Shown here: piece by piece, positions 23,201-36,300 of the stretch | How the letters are laid out: each line of letters starts with the position of its first letter | Numbering within the stretch: position 1 is the first letter of the stretch | Origin: Xestospongia muta | Lineage: Eukaryota; Porifera; Demospongiae; Haplosclerida; Petrosiidae | Assembly (NCBI GenBank): GCA_963693285.1 | Contig: OY848917.1 | Location: forward strand, 9,114,192 to 9,178,191 | Length of the DNA stretch: 64,000 nt | Reading direction: 5' to 3' | Translations under genes and position numbers: made by a program | Notes under the pieces: generated by a model | What the model was told of the DNA's origin: nothing | Databases searched by the model: none | Seen by the model: the letters and a program-made list of their open reading frames with translations, nothing else

Positions 23201-23210
23201 AGTGGAGGAA
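23201..23210 (+). other. Polypurine tract
   Basis: AGTGGAGGAA directly precedes the 3' LTR, the position where plus-strand synthesis is primed. Confidence 0.75.
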
Positions 23211-23430
23211 TGTAATAACTATATTATGATGTCATAGTGTGGTTTATTAATTTGTGACGTTTTTCATATTTAAGCAGTGGTCTCATGTATTATTGTTCAG
23301 TTAGAGCTATGTAGTTATCTTTTGTTATTGCTGGTTGGATTCCTTTGCATTGTGGTTATATCTATATCTCTATATTTATTTCTAAAGATAGTTTTATTGT
23401 TGTTTCCTAATTGGTTGTCAAGTTATTACA
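23211..23430 (+). repeat. 3' LTR (220 bp)
   Basis: Matches the 5' LTR apart from about eight substitutions and is followed by the second CATAT. Confidence 0.95.
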
Positions 23431-23611
23431 CATATTAACGTTGAGAAATGTCTGATTGTCTTCTGCTTTTAATTGTCAAGTTTTTATGTTATGCAATTTG
23501 TATGAACTTGGCTACACAAATGTCTCATATAAAACTCTAGTCTGTGGAATGGGACTGTGTCTGTATTGGTTAATTTAAACAATATAAATTATTGTTTTAC
23601 AGATTTTATGG

Positions 23612-23749
23612 GCATGTAGTAAACTCGTTATGATGCAATAAAGTAAACGTGATACTGGTTCATTTACTGATACACTACTGTTTATGCATTAGTAATCAAA
23701 ACAGTGTTATACTTACTGTCTTGCATGATATAATAAGTTTACTACATGC
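23612..23749. mobile_element. Short inverted-repeat element
   Basis: GCATGTAGTAAACTCGTTAT at the left pairs with the end ATAATAAGTTTACTACATGC, with a few mismatches. Total length is about 138 bp. No coding capacity; no target duplication was recognised. Confidence 0.6.
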
Positions 23750-25161
23750 AACCTGTATAACCTGTATATATTAGTTAAATCAAACAATCAATTTTTAGAG
23801 TTGATAGCTAGTTCTTCATATCATTAATGGGCTCATTTAGAACAAACATTTAATTGTGTTGGATTAGTCATATATACACTGATTGAGGAGACTATGCTCC
23901 CAAAAGTGATCCTTTGTCTACCTTAATAATCTTAGTGTACATACTCCTACTGGAGAAAGCATTGTTTCGATAAAATTTGGCAAAGATTGATAAGCACATT
24001 GAATGTTATGTAATATTGGGTGTTTGATGATGACATGTAGTTAGCTCAAATGTCAAACTTTGAATTCAAAGTTTACATAATCCATAATTATGATATCTGA
24101 TATACATTATTAACTAAGTTGTTTTTATATCACATTGAATGTATGAATAAGACTGGAATGGTTCTTAATCTGGTAGTACAGATGGACATATTTTCGCAGC
24201 CAATGAAAGATATTTAGGTAATTAACACCAACAACATAAGTTATTTTACCAATTATCTGCAAAATAAAGTTATAGTTATTACAACATACTTTAAAGACTG
24301 CATATATATAAAGTAAATAAGGAGCTTAGAGTATGATTTTTTTTACAAACCCATAATGGAATATTGTGGCAGTACTAGAGGGAGTCTGTAATCAAGATTG
24401 GAAATAAAACTACTATAATTTATCAAAAAATTATATTTGATATTTAAAATATCAGGACACAGTAACTACATTTAAAATATAAAAATACTAATAACAATAC
24501 TAAATAAAGTTTAAACAGAAAAGATGTTAGCTAAGAAAGTATATAATTTGATAGTATATTAAAATAAAGTTTGATATGTTAGCTAATATTTGTACAGAGC
24601 AGGGATTATGTTAATTTCAGTTTCTAGCTGTTCCACAGTTTTTATAAACTCTCGGGTACTTTGATTCCTATATTTTATTATGTGACAGCTTCTTCACAAC
24701 AATTATAGGACAAGTTTTACAAGCACTATTGTAAAAATTATTAGAAATTAAGTACAAGTTAAATAAAGATTAGAACTAAAGTTATGCAAAATTGGGTGTG
24801 ATTCTAAAACAAATACACACTATATCTGAATATGTTAGTAGGTGCTATTAATAGTGTTGCTGTGTTAATATGTTATCAAATCTACTTGCTAAGATTGGAG
24901 GGGTTTTTATTGCAAAGCTGTGTGGCATTTAAAAGGTATTTCTCATTATAAAATATGAATGCATAATATATTAAGGAAAACTAGTTGAACATGGAGTACT
25001 ACTGTCAAATTTTTATAAGAGTGATACATGTATATGTCCACTCAGTCTAGATATAATTAATAATTAAATAACCAGTTTCAGTGACTACAAAGTATAGTGA
25101 CTATAAGTACAAGAAATTACTAATTTATAAATATGTAAACAGTGATCATATCTTTATGTGA
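23750..25161. other. Intergenic DNA duplicated from the 3' flank of gene C
   Basis: No gene is seen. From about 24,200 the sequence parallels 53,750-55,130: the blocks AATATTGTGGCAGTACTAGA, ACACACTATATCTGAATAT and GTGATCACAGT occur in the same order. This is the 3' flank shared by pseudogene A and gene C. Confidence 0.65.
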
Positions 25162-25366
25162 TCACAGTGAAGTACTAGAAGTAGGTGTGGTCTCACCATC
25201 TACAAAGGAGACAAATCAGTATGAAACAAATATATTTATTATTATTTACCAGGGCAGTGATAATGATAAACATATTGTGAGAATAACTATTAAAATTTAC
25301 TGAAATTTAATAATAATCATGTACAGCAAGCACAATACTACTAAAACACAAAGCAAAATAACTTAC

Positions 25367-25640
25367 CTGGATATTTCTTCAAAAATTGACAGATTTCCAT
25401 AGCTAGTGATCTCTTCTGTAAAGAACCCTCTATGACTTTAATAAGATTGTGCCATGTCACTGGAGTAGGCTTATTGTCCAACCAGCTCTGTAACATCTTG
25501 GACAACTTAACTTGGTCTGAAAAGTTGGAATAGCACAATCCCTCAATAGTGTCTGAATCCAAGTAGATCACCAATCTCTTGCCACTTACTAGTGACAGAA
25601 GAGAGCAACCTTAACATTACATGTTTCTGTGTCTCACTAT
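25367..25640 (-). pseudogene. Death-domain exon of copy A
   Basis: Reads DTIEGLCYSNFSDQVKLSKM and WLDNKPTPVTWHNLIKVIEG, nearly identical to the Death exon of gene C at 55,291-55,569. A 5-base deletion near 25,562 removes codons just before DTIEG and shifts the frame, so the N-terminal half of the domain is out of frame. Splice borders are intact. Confidence 0.85.
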
Positions 25641-26144
25641 CTGTAATAGATTAAGAGTTACAACATGACTAATATTAAAACACAATTTCTATAGAAAAGT
25701 ATTACTAATATGTAAGTGATTTAGTGGAAAATATGTACTAACATGTACAGCATTTCTGTAAATAATAAAACATTAAAAAACTGATTTAAAAAAATCATTT
25801 ATGTTGCAATGCTTTATTAGCACTTTTTATTGACCACAAAATCATGTAATAAAGCACATAACTATTCATTTAAAATTTTGACTTACAAAGTATAGAATTA
25901 AGTGACATAAGGTGCACAGAGGCTTCTGCACTAGATATATGTGCTTCAGGAATAGAATCTAGCATTTAAGAAAACAAAAATAAATAAAATGTTACTATAT
26001 ATGATAAATGAACCCAGAATGACAACAATGACAATGAAGATTGCTTCTAAATAGTTAACTTAAAGATAAGGGCTATATTCACAAACTATGATAACACCAA
26101 TAATTGATGTAAGCTTGGGATAAGGTTATTATTGGAAGACTTAC

Positions 26145-26231
26145 TCTAGTACTCAATTTATACATAGCCAGTCGAAAACTAAGTACAGTGAGTGAATAAA
26201 TGCTGTCAAACTCCTGACACCATAAAAATGC
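26145..26231 (-). other. Possible 87-nt cassette exon (copy A)
   Basis: An AG acceptor and a GTAAGT donor frame 29 open codons (IYSLTVLSFRLAMYKLSTR at the end). A near-identical block at 32,692-32,778 sits in another intron of gene B. The homologous block extends about 60-100 bp beyond the 87 nt, so it may instead be a dispersed repeat. Confidence 0.35.
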
Positions 26232-28987
26232 CTGTATTTATAAAATCTTACTATGTAATAAATGAAGTCAGTCATACACTTACCTTTTAGCCAGCAAAGT
26301 TGCCTCTCATCAATTACTTTAAAAGCAGCTATATCAGTCTCAACTAAACAATTTCCTTATACAACCTTCAACATATTTAAATAAAATGCCATGCAGCTTG
26401 CCATCATCTTTCTGATGTTTCTGTCGACACACTAGAATTGCCACAGGATTCAAATGATCAACATCATATAGCAACAACTCTGTACATATTGACATTGCCT
26501 TTATTATTGCTAGGTGTACTATTGGGCATTCTATTTGAGGGCCAGTGAAGTATACTTCGATGCATTTAAAATTGTCAACTAGGAGGACAGTGCCAAGTAG
26601 ATCTGTTGAATTGAGCTTTACACCATAACGAAGTTGTTTTTTATACGTTAACCAAACCAACCAAAATTTGTGCATTTTTTTCTCTTAAAGCTTTAATTAG
26701 TGATTGCTTTTTCAACTGCTTCTTTACCTTATCATAATTTGTGCCAACTATGACAAAAAGAGGCTTGGAGGCTACAACCATCTTTCCTGTTGATGCAACA
26801 ATATTTTTAGATGACATTATGGAACGTACAAAACTTTCAACCATCTCAAGGTTAGTCATCTTTAATTCACTTGGCTGATGAAGCTTTTTTCCATCAATTG
26901 AATAGAAGAAACTAGGCTTATCAAAAGACCTTCTGTTAACTTAGTAACAATAACATCGATTGCATTACCATGAAGGAAGAACCAAGACACATTAACAAAT
27001 TGAGGTTGACCACCACTATCGAGAAAATGTATCCATGTTGCTTTATGAAGCTGCTCAGATTTTTTTCTCTTTGAAAGAAAGTTGATCGTTTCTTTTAAGT
27101 GAGAAATAGACTCTGTAGAACTTAGCAATTGAGAACTGTCATCTTTTGTAATTTCTGCATTAGATGGAGTAAGCAGTGAGATATCTGGTGAAGAATGACT
27201 ATCAGAGCTTGTTCAGGATTTGTTCCTGTATGTTGTTCATTTGGTTTTGTAACAGGACTGTCTGAGGGTATAGCTTCCTGAGAATGAGGATCAGGATTAC
27301 AAGATTGGGATGTGCAGTAGTTTGCATCACCAACATTTTCGTACTGAGTAAAGGGATAGATGATTTGATAGAAGCATCATTTGACTTTATAATAGTTTGA
27401 TCTGGGGGTACAGCTTGTTGGGAATTGGAATCAAGATCTCGAATGGCATCTGAAAGCATATTTAATAAATCAGCCCCAGTAATAGGTAGCCATATTTTGC
27501 CTTCCTTTTTATCTACTACTCTTTCCACACCACGGATAGGACGGGTAGATATGGCTGTGCTGTGATGTTTTTTTTGGAGCAGACCAATTAAAAAGAAGAC
27601 TCTTGAATGCAGTTTTCCCAACACATGGTGGTCCAAGAAGAACCAATTTCAGACTTGTAATATACACATAGCCTTCATGTAGACCATGTCTAAATATCAC
27701 CCAACATTCTGTAAAAAAGATATTTTCATTACTGCATTGATACATCATTTCTCTTTAAAGACTAAAAGTGTCACTTGCCTAACTATCATGTATCTATAAA
27801 CAACTCATATAATGTGATAATGAACAAAATTATAGTCATCCTAAAATGGTTTGGAAGATACAATACAGTTAAATGCTGACTATAGCTACAAAGATCGGAC
27901 AATTAGTAGCAGAGCCATAGCACTTATATTTAGGATTAATAAAATTCATAGTTAGTTTATGCATCAGTGGTTAAAGGATGCAGTTTATTTTCAAACAATA
28001 TATCTAAATGGAGATGTCAATGAGCAAAATGGACAATTCAAGTTTACATGTACACTATGCAGATACAAATATCCATAAACAAATTGTATTCACAAAACAT
28101 GTCAAAATATATACGTGAAAGGTGACATTGACATAAGTTCATTTCATAAGTTTCATTACTGACTTATACATCTATCTAGCAGTGTTCCTATCTCATTCAT
28201 TCATGCAACCACCATCACATATTCCTTACCTATTTCAATCACTGTCTTTAAAAATTGTTGGTCATTGATGTACTCAAATGGAGTTTTGTTGTTCTAAAAG
28301 GACATACAAATATCTGATTTATAGGTAAATTATTATCAAAATGTAAATTGGCTGTAACGTAAATATATTCTTAACTTGTATTAAAATATTTAAATGATTC
28401 TGTTATCATTTACTTAACACTTTTCTCTTCCAATGAAAACATTTTTCTAATGCAAATCATTTAAATGTAAGATATCCAAGCAATCTGGCTCAATTAAATA
28501 TTAATTTGAACTTTGCAAGTTAGTGTTATATTTACAAGAATGAATTCATTCTGCTCACATTGAGAAAGACCAATAACTCAGTGTTATAACTCTGGCTAGG
28601 AATGAGCTAGAGAGAAATGGTTTGCACCATTCAAAAGGCTTCCAACTCTGTAAATCTTATCGAAAAGTGACATTGCAAACCAGAAATAAAAGATAAAGTT
28701 AACAGCATTTTGTGCATTTTACAAGGACCTAACGCCATGCAAACTTAGCATGTTATTAACAAACGCCCACTCAAGTGTTCTACAGCTTCATCATAAGAGT
28801 TCAGAAACTGTCAAACTTACATTTAATAGTAAAAGTAGGAAAGATTAAGAAGAGACAAAGAACCACAATATAACTCTTAAAAACATTGCAACTATGACAT
28901 CACCAGATCCAAGTTAGGTTAATGGTGTTGTCATTTACCGGATCTTTTATGTCGACTGATGCTTTGTTCTGAAACAATACTTCAAGC

Positions 28988-30062
28988 TGCAATAGAGACC
29001 ATTGGTAAGTACTTAATTCCTTTCAAGACCCATATGCTATCAGTTAAATGATATTGAGGCACTTTGATCTTAACTTAATACCATAATTACTACATAACTC
29101 TAACAATAAGTCATTGCATATGTGGACACCTAATATTATTGTCACTGTATATGAGTTTAATAGCGGCCCATTTTTCTATCTTAGTGAAGTCTGTCATAAT
29201 TGTTGCTTATTGTTTAGATATGCTCTGTGTTGGGAGAAGTAAAATTTGACTTTGGTGAAGACAGTGTTAATATAATTGTAACAAATGAAAGAAAGCCTCA
29301 CTAAACCTTGAATTTTATGATTTTAATTACAAAGCAATATCAATTCTGTTTAAAACATTTCAAGTTATGATCTTACCTGAAATACATATAATCATCATAT
29401 ACTGAGTGATTGTGTAAAGACTAAATATTTTTTTACAAATTAAAAAAGATTAAATTCACAAGATTTGTACTATTGTAATACACCAGTATGCATATGGATG
29501 AATATACATCAAGTGTATATCATGTGTATTAGACAATTACTTAATCACAAATTTATTTGTGTCTGTATACTAAGTCTTGGAATACATATGCTATAATGTT
29601 ACTCTATAACACAAATATATCATATGTGTTTAACAAATGTGTCTGGACTGTATACAATAGTGTGTAAAGCATCTGTATAACAACTTTCTAGTACAATGAT
29701 TGAATCAGTATGAATTAACATAAATGCTGAGAGGAATCCTAATCCACTGTATGTCTTTAGTCTCATTGCCATTGAGTGGGTGAAGTGTGTTTTTGATTGG
29801 TTTACTTTAATACATAGTATTACTAGTTGTTTCATTTATGGAGTCCCATTATTGTAAAGTTATATGTCCTGACTCTTAGGAATTACTCAGAATAGTTTGA
29901 ACTAAATTAATAATGTAAAAGTTAATTTGCCAAACTAAAAACATAAACATTGTAAAGTACACAAGTATTGATTTAGTGTTTATCAAGACCACTACTAAAG
30001 AGATTTCAGCTAAATCTAAATGTGAATAGAGAGTAAATAGAATAAAAACACATTATCATACT
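28988..30062. other. Intergenic stretch between copies A and B
   Basis: Copy A homology stops sharply inside an ankyrin exon at about 28,987, a duplication breakpoint. After that no gene or repeat could be supported up to the stop codon of gene B. Confidence 0.5.
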
Positions 30063-30370
30063 TTAGCTTAGTTTTGACAAGATTTTATCAGCTAAGTCAT
30101 TCCGGTTTAACTTCTCCCTTAAGATATCCACAAATTTAGTCAAAACACAAGCATCGTGCTTGACAAGATCTTTTATTTCATCAAGAATAATATCAAGACG
30201 TTTTTCATTTGAATTCCTACTAGCATCGTCTTTGACTCTCCTGTAAACGTTCTCAGAAATGACCTCCTCTGAAAGCAATTTTCTTGCTAGAGCAATTGGG
30301 TCAATAGATGATTCAACAATAATGTCAGTACACTGAACTAGAGCTTTTCTGGCCACATCACAATCAGAAC
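30063..30370 (-). CDS. Last exon of gene B: CARD-like death-fold domain
   Basis: Codes about 101 residues, including RKALVQCTDIIVESSIDPIA, LARKLLSEEVISENVYRRVK and ACVLTKFVDILREKLNRNDL, then a stop. The pattern of about six amphipathic helices, with spaced Leu/Ile and an F-x2-IL near the end, is that of CARD or related death-fold domains. The exact subfamily cannot be fixed by eye. It occupies the place where copies A and C have a Death domain. The exon is entered in phase 1 after a 1.2-kb intron. Confidence 0.6.
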
Positions 30371-33300
30371 CTGCATATGAAAATTGTTATTAATACAATT
30401 GTATGACAATAGTAAATGCTGACAAACTTCACTATCTACAAAATAAGATAAAGTCACCATGCTCAATTTTAAGGAATAAATGTTAGAACAAGATTTAATA
30501 TAAAAGATATCCATTATAAAGGAAATATCAGTAAAACATATCAAGCAAGCCAAAAGTAAGAATGATAGCGTTGACATCCCAACAGTAGCAATAATTTAAA
30601 AGACCACTGTTTAATATAAAGTATTTCAGTTAGATAGAAAGTTATAGTATATTGTTTGAAAAATGAATGTGCTCACAACAAAGCAATAAACACACACATA
30701 CACAATGTTTGTTTTTCTTTACAACTATATATTGGATGACTATATTTAAGATACACAGTGCATTGCTATAATTCATAATGGTAACATAAAAATATGATTT
30801 ATATACAGATAGGTAGTCAAGCCAGAAATAGCCAATTTAACTGACAATGCACTATATGTAAAACTGTTTTTGAACTAATAGATGCCAAACAAATCTGATC
30901 TTCAGAAATTATGACAACAACAAAATTAGGATAAAGTTTTAGTAAAAATACATAAATTGCATGGATATAACATAAACCTTCTCTATTAACATCTAGTTTT
31001 AACTTTTCAAAGAGATAGATGCAGGTTTTAAATATGTTAATAAAAAACGCTGTGTTAAAACGGTTATTGATTACTATGCTCCTCTAGGACAAGTGTGTCA
31101 TCTTATATTTCAGATGCATATAGATAAGATATTATGTAATAAATAAGTTATGATATAAAAACATAGAAGTTCAAAGTGCTGATGAGGTACTTAGACCCTT
31201 ATAAATTAATACCATGTACTATATGAAAATATAGCACTGACATCAGCAGATATTGGGCTCTGATATTATTTTGAATTTCAAAGTGACATCATAGCCTGCT
31301 TGAAATTTTCCACAACATTTTATAGTCCACCCTGCATCATACTGTATAGTACATATAATATATTTTTTTGTTTTATTTGAAAGCAATCAATGTAAGGAAA
31401 GCAGCAAGCTTTTCTACCATAGCTTACGTCAGATTTGACATCACTAAGTGTCATGCCTGACTCTTTGGGATGTTGTTGATATCAACCATTTATGTGTATG
31501 TACGACAGCATTTTAAAGTTAATATGACATAAGTTACATTGTCTTTTGTTAATGTGTCATAGGTTAAAACACTAGGAGTAACATGACTAATTATTTTTAA
31601 CATACCAAGTAGTTTAGGATCTTGTTCAATAGGAAGAGGATTTAAGGGTAGTGTAGCTATAAAATGAAAAAGGAAAATATAAATAATAATTTCATAAATA
31701 ATTAAATAAACAATTAAATAAACATTTTTGGGTAACCAGAAAAAAACGTCTAGCATAAATAAATCCTTAAAAATGAAGAATATTCTAATGGCAAGATATT
31801 TTTTAAATGAAAAACCACACATTACTTGTTTTCAACCCTTTTTAATATCCACTATTTTGTCCTGCACAGGAAATATTGCCTATCAATGCTTCATGTGTTT
31901 CAGCATTTAAAAAAAACAAAAGTAAATAAAATCTTACTATGTGATAAATGAACTCAGTCATACACTCACCTTTTAGCCAGCAAAGTTGCCTCTCATCAAT
32001 TACTTTAAAGGCAGCTATCTCAGACTCAACTAAACAATTTCCATAAATGCAACCTTCAACATATTTAAATGAAATGCCATGCAGCTTGCCATCATCTTTT
32101 CGATGTTTCTGTCGACAAACTAGAGTTGGCACAGGATTCAACTGATCAACATCATATAGCAACAACTCTGTACATATTGACATTGCCTTTGTTATTGCTA
32201 GGCGTACTATTGGGCATTCTTTTTGAGGGCCAGTGAAGTATACTTCGATGCATTTAAAATTGTCAACTAGGAGGACAGTGCCAAGGAGATCTTTTGAGTT
32301 GAGTTTTACACCATAACGAAGTTGTCTTTCATAGGTACGGGATTCACTGTCAATAGAGAATTGAGGTGTTTCTTGTCTTTGCAACAAAGACACCACAAGA
32401 GCAGGAAACATGCCCTAAAAAATTAACATTTGTGTTATTGTAAGTTCTTCTTAATACTGCATGAGTAGAGATAAGCAAGTATAATTGAGTTATCATAATT
32501 CATTGATATACGATAAGATTGTAGCAAATCACACTTCCTCTATAGTCTGCAATTATGGAGGTAAATGGACAACAATGATAATGAAGATTGCTTTTAAATA
32601 GTTAACTTAAAGATAAGAGCTATATTCACAAACTAAGATAACACCAATAATTGATGTAAGCTTGGGATAAGGCTATTATTGGAAGACTTACTCCAGTACT
32701 CAATTTATACAAAGCCAGTCGAAAACTAAGTACAGTGAGTGAATAAATGCCGTCCAACTGCTGACACCAAGAAAATGCCTGTATTTATATAATGATGTAC
32801 CAACTAAAGACATAGCATAGACTTCTACATATATAAATCTATAAACTAAAGTAAATACTCTAGAAGAAAGGTAACAACATGATATCTGAATAATGACCTG
32901 ATACAATCTTACATATTTTAGAGGTGGTAGAAGTTTCATTATTATTAGAATTAGAATTAGCACATCGCTTACTTTTAACAAATTAATTAACCAATCTAAT
33001 TGTACATAAGGTAACATTATAATATAGGGCATTACCACTTGCTCAGGCCAGTTAGGTGATGACTTGAACACTTTTGACATGTAAGATTTCATATTTAACA
33101 ATTTTCGCATTTTTTGCATATTAACAATGTAATCACTATAATATAATCCTTTTGTCCTGGCATTACTCCTAACACGTCAATTCTTAAGCATCTTGAATCT
33201 CAATATGATAATCTGCTATATATATGTGTGTTTGATACTATTAGCTATTGGTTTATGACATTAGTTAAGAGGCACCTTATAAATAACCATTTGTGACCCA

Positions 33301-36300
33301 AATATTGCTGTGTGCTTTCACTGCTTTGCTCACTGTATTAGGCTTACTACTTTTTTAGCTTCCTACAACTCTATGTGATAAGTTAAAAATAGCTGTAATA
33401 TGGCACAAACACTCAATGATTTTGTTTTACTAAAAGCATATTGTGAAATTTTTGTTAAGAGAATAAACATTACAGATTTTTTAAAAATCATTCTAATTTA
33501 AAGGTTAAATGAATAATACTGAGAGTACCTGACATCTTATAACAAGATAATTGTTTAATTTATGCATGACTTGCTTACTCAATTATACAACAAACATGAC
33601 ACTTAGTCATACCTGAGGGACAACTCTACCACTAAATTCAATAATCATTGGATCACATGATGTAGCAAAGATCAATTTATCCTCATCTGTTAGCTGACTA
33701 GGTGGCAACACAATAGGAAGGAAATAACGGTTTGGAGAGTCTTCTGGAGTAGAGAGAGGAGCAATGATGCAAAGAGAACAAAGTAGCTTTAGAAAATCAT
33801 CTTTAGTGAAGAGTGGAGGTACAAAGGGAAGAGAGAGATCATCAAGCAGAGAATCTTCAAAAATACCATCTTCACGAAGGAGACGTTGGGTCTCTGGTGA
33901 TATAGAGTAACCACCAGGTACTATTTCCTCCATCAAATCCACAAAGGAGACACTGATCAAACAAGAGAGCATGTCCAGAAGAAACTGAGGATCTGTGAAT
34001 ACAACATTTGGTAACACTCTTGGAAAAAATAAAAAAGAACTGAAGGAGTCGAGGTAAACAGCACACTGTAACACTTCGCTTCTATCCATTCCTAATTGAA
34101 AACCAATGTTGTAACATGTCTCCAGTGAGATGATGCCATGTTGCTTTTCCGTAACCTCTGTAACCTCCTCCAAAACACTTATTTCAAACATATACCAACG
34201 TACAGGTATAGGAACACTAAAGGCAATGCCAACTTTAGACGTAATTCGTTCTCGAATGGCAGATGACACTTCTTTTCGACTCCACCAGCAGAGATTATCA
34301 ACAGGAAAGATCACCTCTTGAGAGTTGTCATCATGAAAAATAAAGTGACTTTTAAACTCATGCAGTGTTGACAAAAGTTGTGCATTTTTTTCTCTTAAAG
34401 CTTTAATCAGTGATTGCTTTTTCAACTGCTTCTTTAACTTATCATAATTTGTGCCAACTATGACAAAAAGAGGCTTGGAGGCTACAACCATCTTTCCTAT
34501 TGATGCAACAATATTCTTAGATGACATTACGGAACGTATAAAAGTTTCAATTAGCTCAAGGTTAGTCATCTTTAACTCACTTGGTTGATGAAGCATTTTT
34601 CCATTAAGTGAATAGCAGAAACAAGGCTTATCAAAAAGACTTTCTGTTAACTTGGTAACAATAACATGGATTGCATTACCATGAAGGAAGAACCGAGATA
34701 CATCAGCAAATTGAGGTTGACCACCACTATCAAGGACATGTATCCACGTTGCTTTATGAAGCTGCTCAGATTTTTTCTTTTTTGAAAGAAGGTCAATCAT
34801 TTCTTTTGAGTGAGAAATAGATTCTGTAGAACTTAGCAATTGGGAACTGTCATCTTTTGCAATTTCTGTATGAGATGGAGTAAACAGTGACATGTCTGGT
34901 GAAGAATGACCAATATTCTGAGCTTGTTCAGGATTTGTTTGTGTATACTGTTCACTTGGTTTTGTAACAGGACTGTCTGAGGGTATAGCTTCCTGAGAAT
35001 GAGGATCAGGATTACAAGATTGGGATGTGCAGTAGTTTGCATCACCAACATTTTCGTACTGAGTTAAAGGAATAGATGATTTGATAGAAGCATCATTTGA
35101 CTTTATAATAGTTTGATCTGGGGGTACAGCTTGTTGGGAATTGGAATCAAGATCTCGAATGGCATCTGAAAGCATATTTAATAAATCAGCCCCAGTAATA
35201 GGTAGCCATATTTTGCCTTCCTTTTTATCTGCCACTCTTTCCACACCACGGATAGGACGGGTAGATATGGCTGTGCTGTGATGTTTTTTTGGAGCAGGCC
35301 AATTAAAAAGAAGACTCTTGAATGCTGTTTTCCCAACACATGGTGGTCCAAGAAGAACCAATTTCAGACTTGTAATATACACATAGCCTTCATGTAAACC
35401 ACGTCTAAATATCACCCGGCATTCTGTAAAAAAGATATTGTCATTACTGCATTGATACATCATTTCTCTCTAAAGACTAAAAGTGTCACTTGCCTAACTA
35501 TCATGTATCTATAAACCACTCATGTAATGTGATAATGAACAAAATTATAATCATCCTAAAATGGTTTGAAAGATACAATACAGTTAAATGCTGACTATAG
35601 TTACAAAGATTAGACAATTAGTATCAGTACCATAGCACTTATAGTTAGGATTAATAAAATTCATAGTCGCTTTATGCATCAGTGGTTAAAGGATGCAGTT
35701 TATTTTCAAACAATATATCTCAATGGAGGTATCAATGAGCAAAATGGACAATTCAAGTTTACATGTACACTATGCAGATACAAATATCCATAAACAAATT
35801 GTATTCACAAAACATGTCAAAATACATACGTGAAAGGTGACATTGACATAAGTTCATTTCATAAGTTTCATTACTGACTTATACATCTATCTAGCAGTGT
35901 TCCTATCTCATCCATTCATGCACCCACCATCACATATTCCTTACCTATTTCAATCACTGTCTTTAAAAATTGTTGGTCATTAATGTACTCAAATGGAGTT
36001 TTGTTGTCCTAAAAAGACATACAAATATCTGATTTATAGGTAAATTATTATCAAAATGTAAATTGGCTGTAACGTAAATATATTCTTAACTTGTATTAAA
36101 ATATTTAAATATTTTTGTTATCATTTACTTAACACTTCTCTTCCAATGAAAATGTTTTTCTAATACAAACCATTTGAAATGTAAGATATCAAAGCAATCT
36201 GGCTCAATTAAATATTAATCTGAACTTTGGAAGTTAATATTACATTTACAAGAATTAAATCATTCTGTTCACATTGAGAAAGATCAATAACTCAGTGTTA

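Larger units (their letters stand above)
18122..23430 (+). mobile_element. Decayed Ty3/gypsy LTR retrotransposon
   Basis: The order LTR, gag with two zinc knuckles, protease, reverse transcriptase, RNase H, integrase, LTR is that of Ty3/gypsy elements. It is bordered by CATAT duplications. It cannot move on its own: gag has two frame breaks, pol has two frameshifts and two in-frame stops, the first catalytic Asp of the reverse transcriptase YxDD motif is Asn, and a 920-bp DNA element sits between protease and reverse transcriptase. The two LTRs differ at about 8 of 220 positions, so insertion was fairly old. Confidence 0.93.
25162..28987 (-). pseudogene. Copy A: ankyrin-Roc-Death pseudogene, truncated chimera
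   Basis: On the minus strand, from 5' to 3', are a cut-off ankyrin exon (28,940-28,987), the last half-repeat exon (about 28,232-28,295), a damaged Roc exon (about 26,640-27,705), a COR-B-like exon (from 26,284), a 72-bp exon (25,887-25,958), the Death-domain exon (25,367-25,640) and a terminal exon (25,162-25,199). The Roc part keeps GPPCVGKT, DSGGQPQF and GTNYDK. Decay: an extra T in a poly-T run near 27,570, another frame break near 27,350, loss of most of COR by a deletion joining the end of Roc to the next exon near 26,640, a 2-base loss near 26,355, and a 5-base loss in the Death exon near 25,562. The 5' part resembles copy B and the 3' part copy C. Confidence 0.85.

Noticed and set aside
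29620..29835. 71-codon minus-strand open frame downstream of gene B
   Set aside because: Lies after the stop of gene B, ordinary length for AT-rich chance frames, no motif.
34130..34321. Plus-strand open frames antisense to the Roc-COR exons (also 57,108-57,730 and 58,470-58,772)
   Set aside because: They are shadows of a strongly conserved minus-strand coding exon.
35424..35463. N-terminal residues MMYQCSND as the start of gene B
   Set aside because: They lie upstream of a TTTTTACAG acceptor; the preceding ankyrin exon joins at the acceptor in the correct phase.
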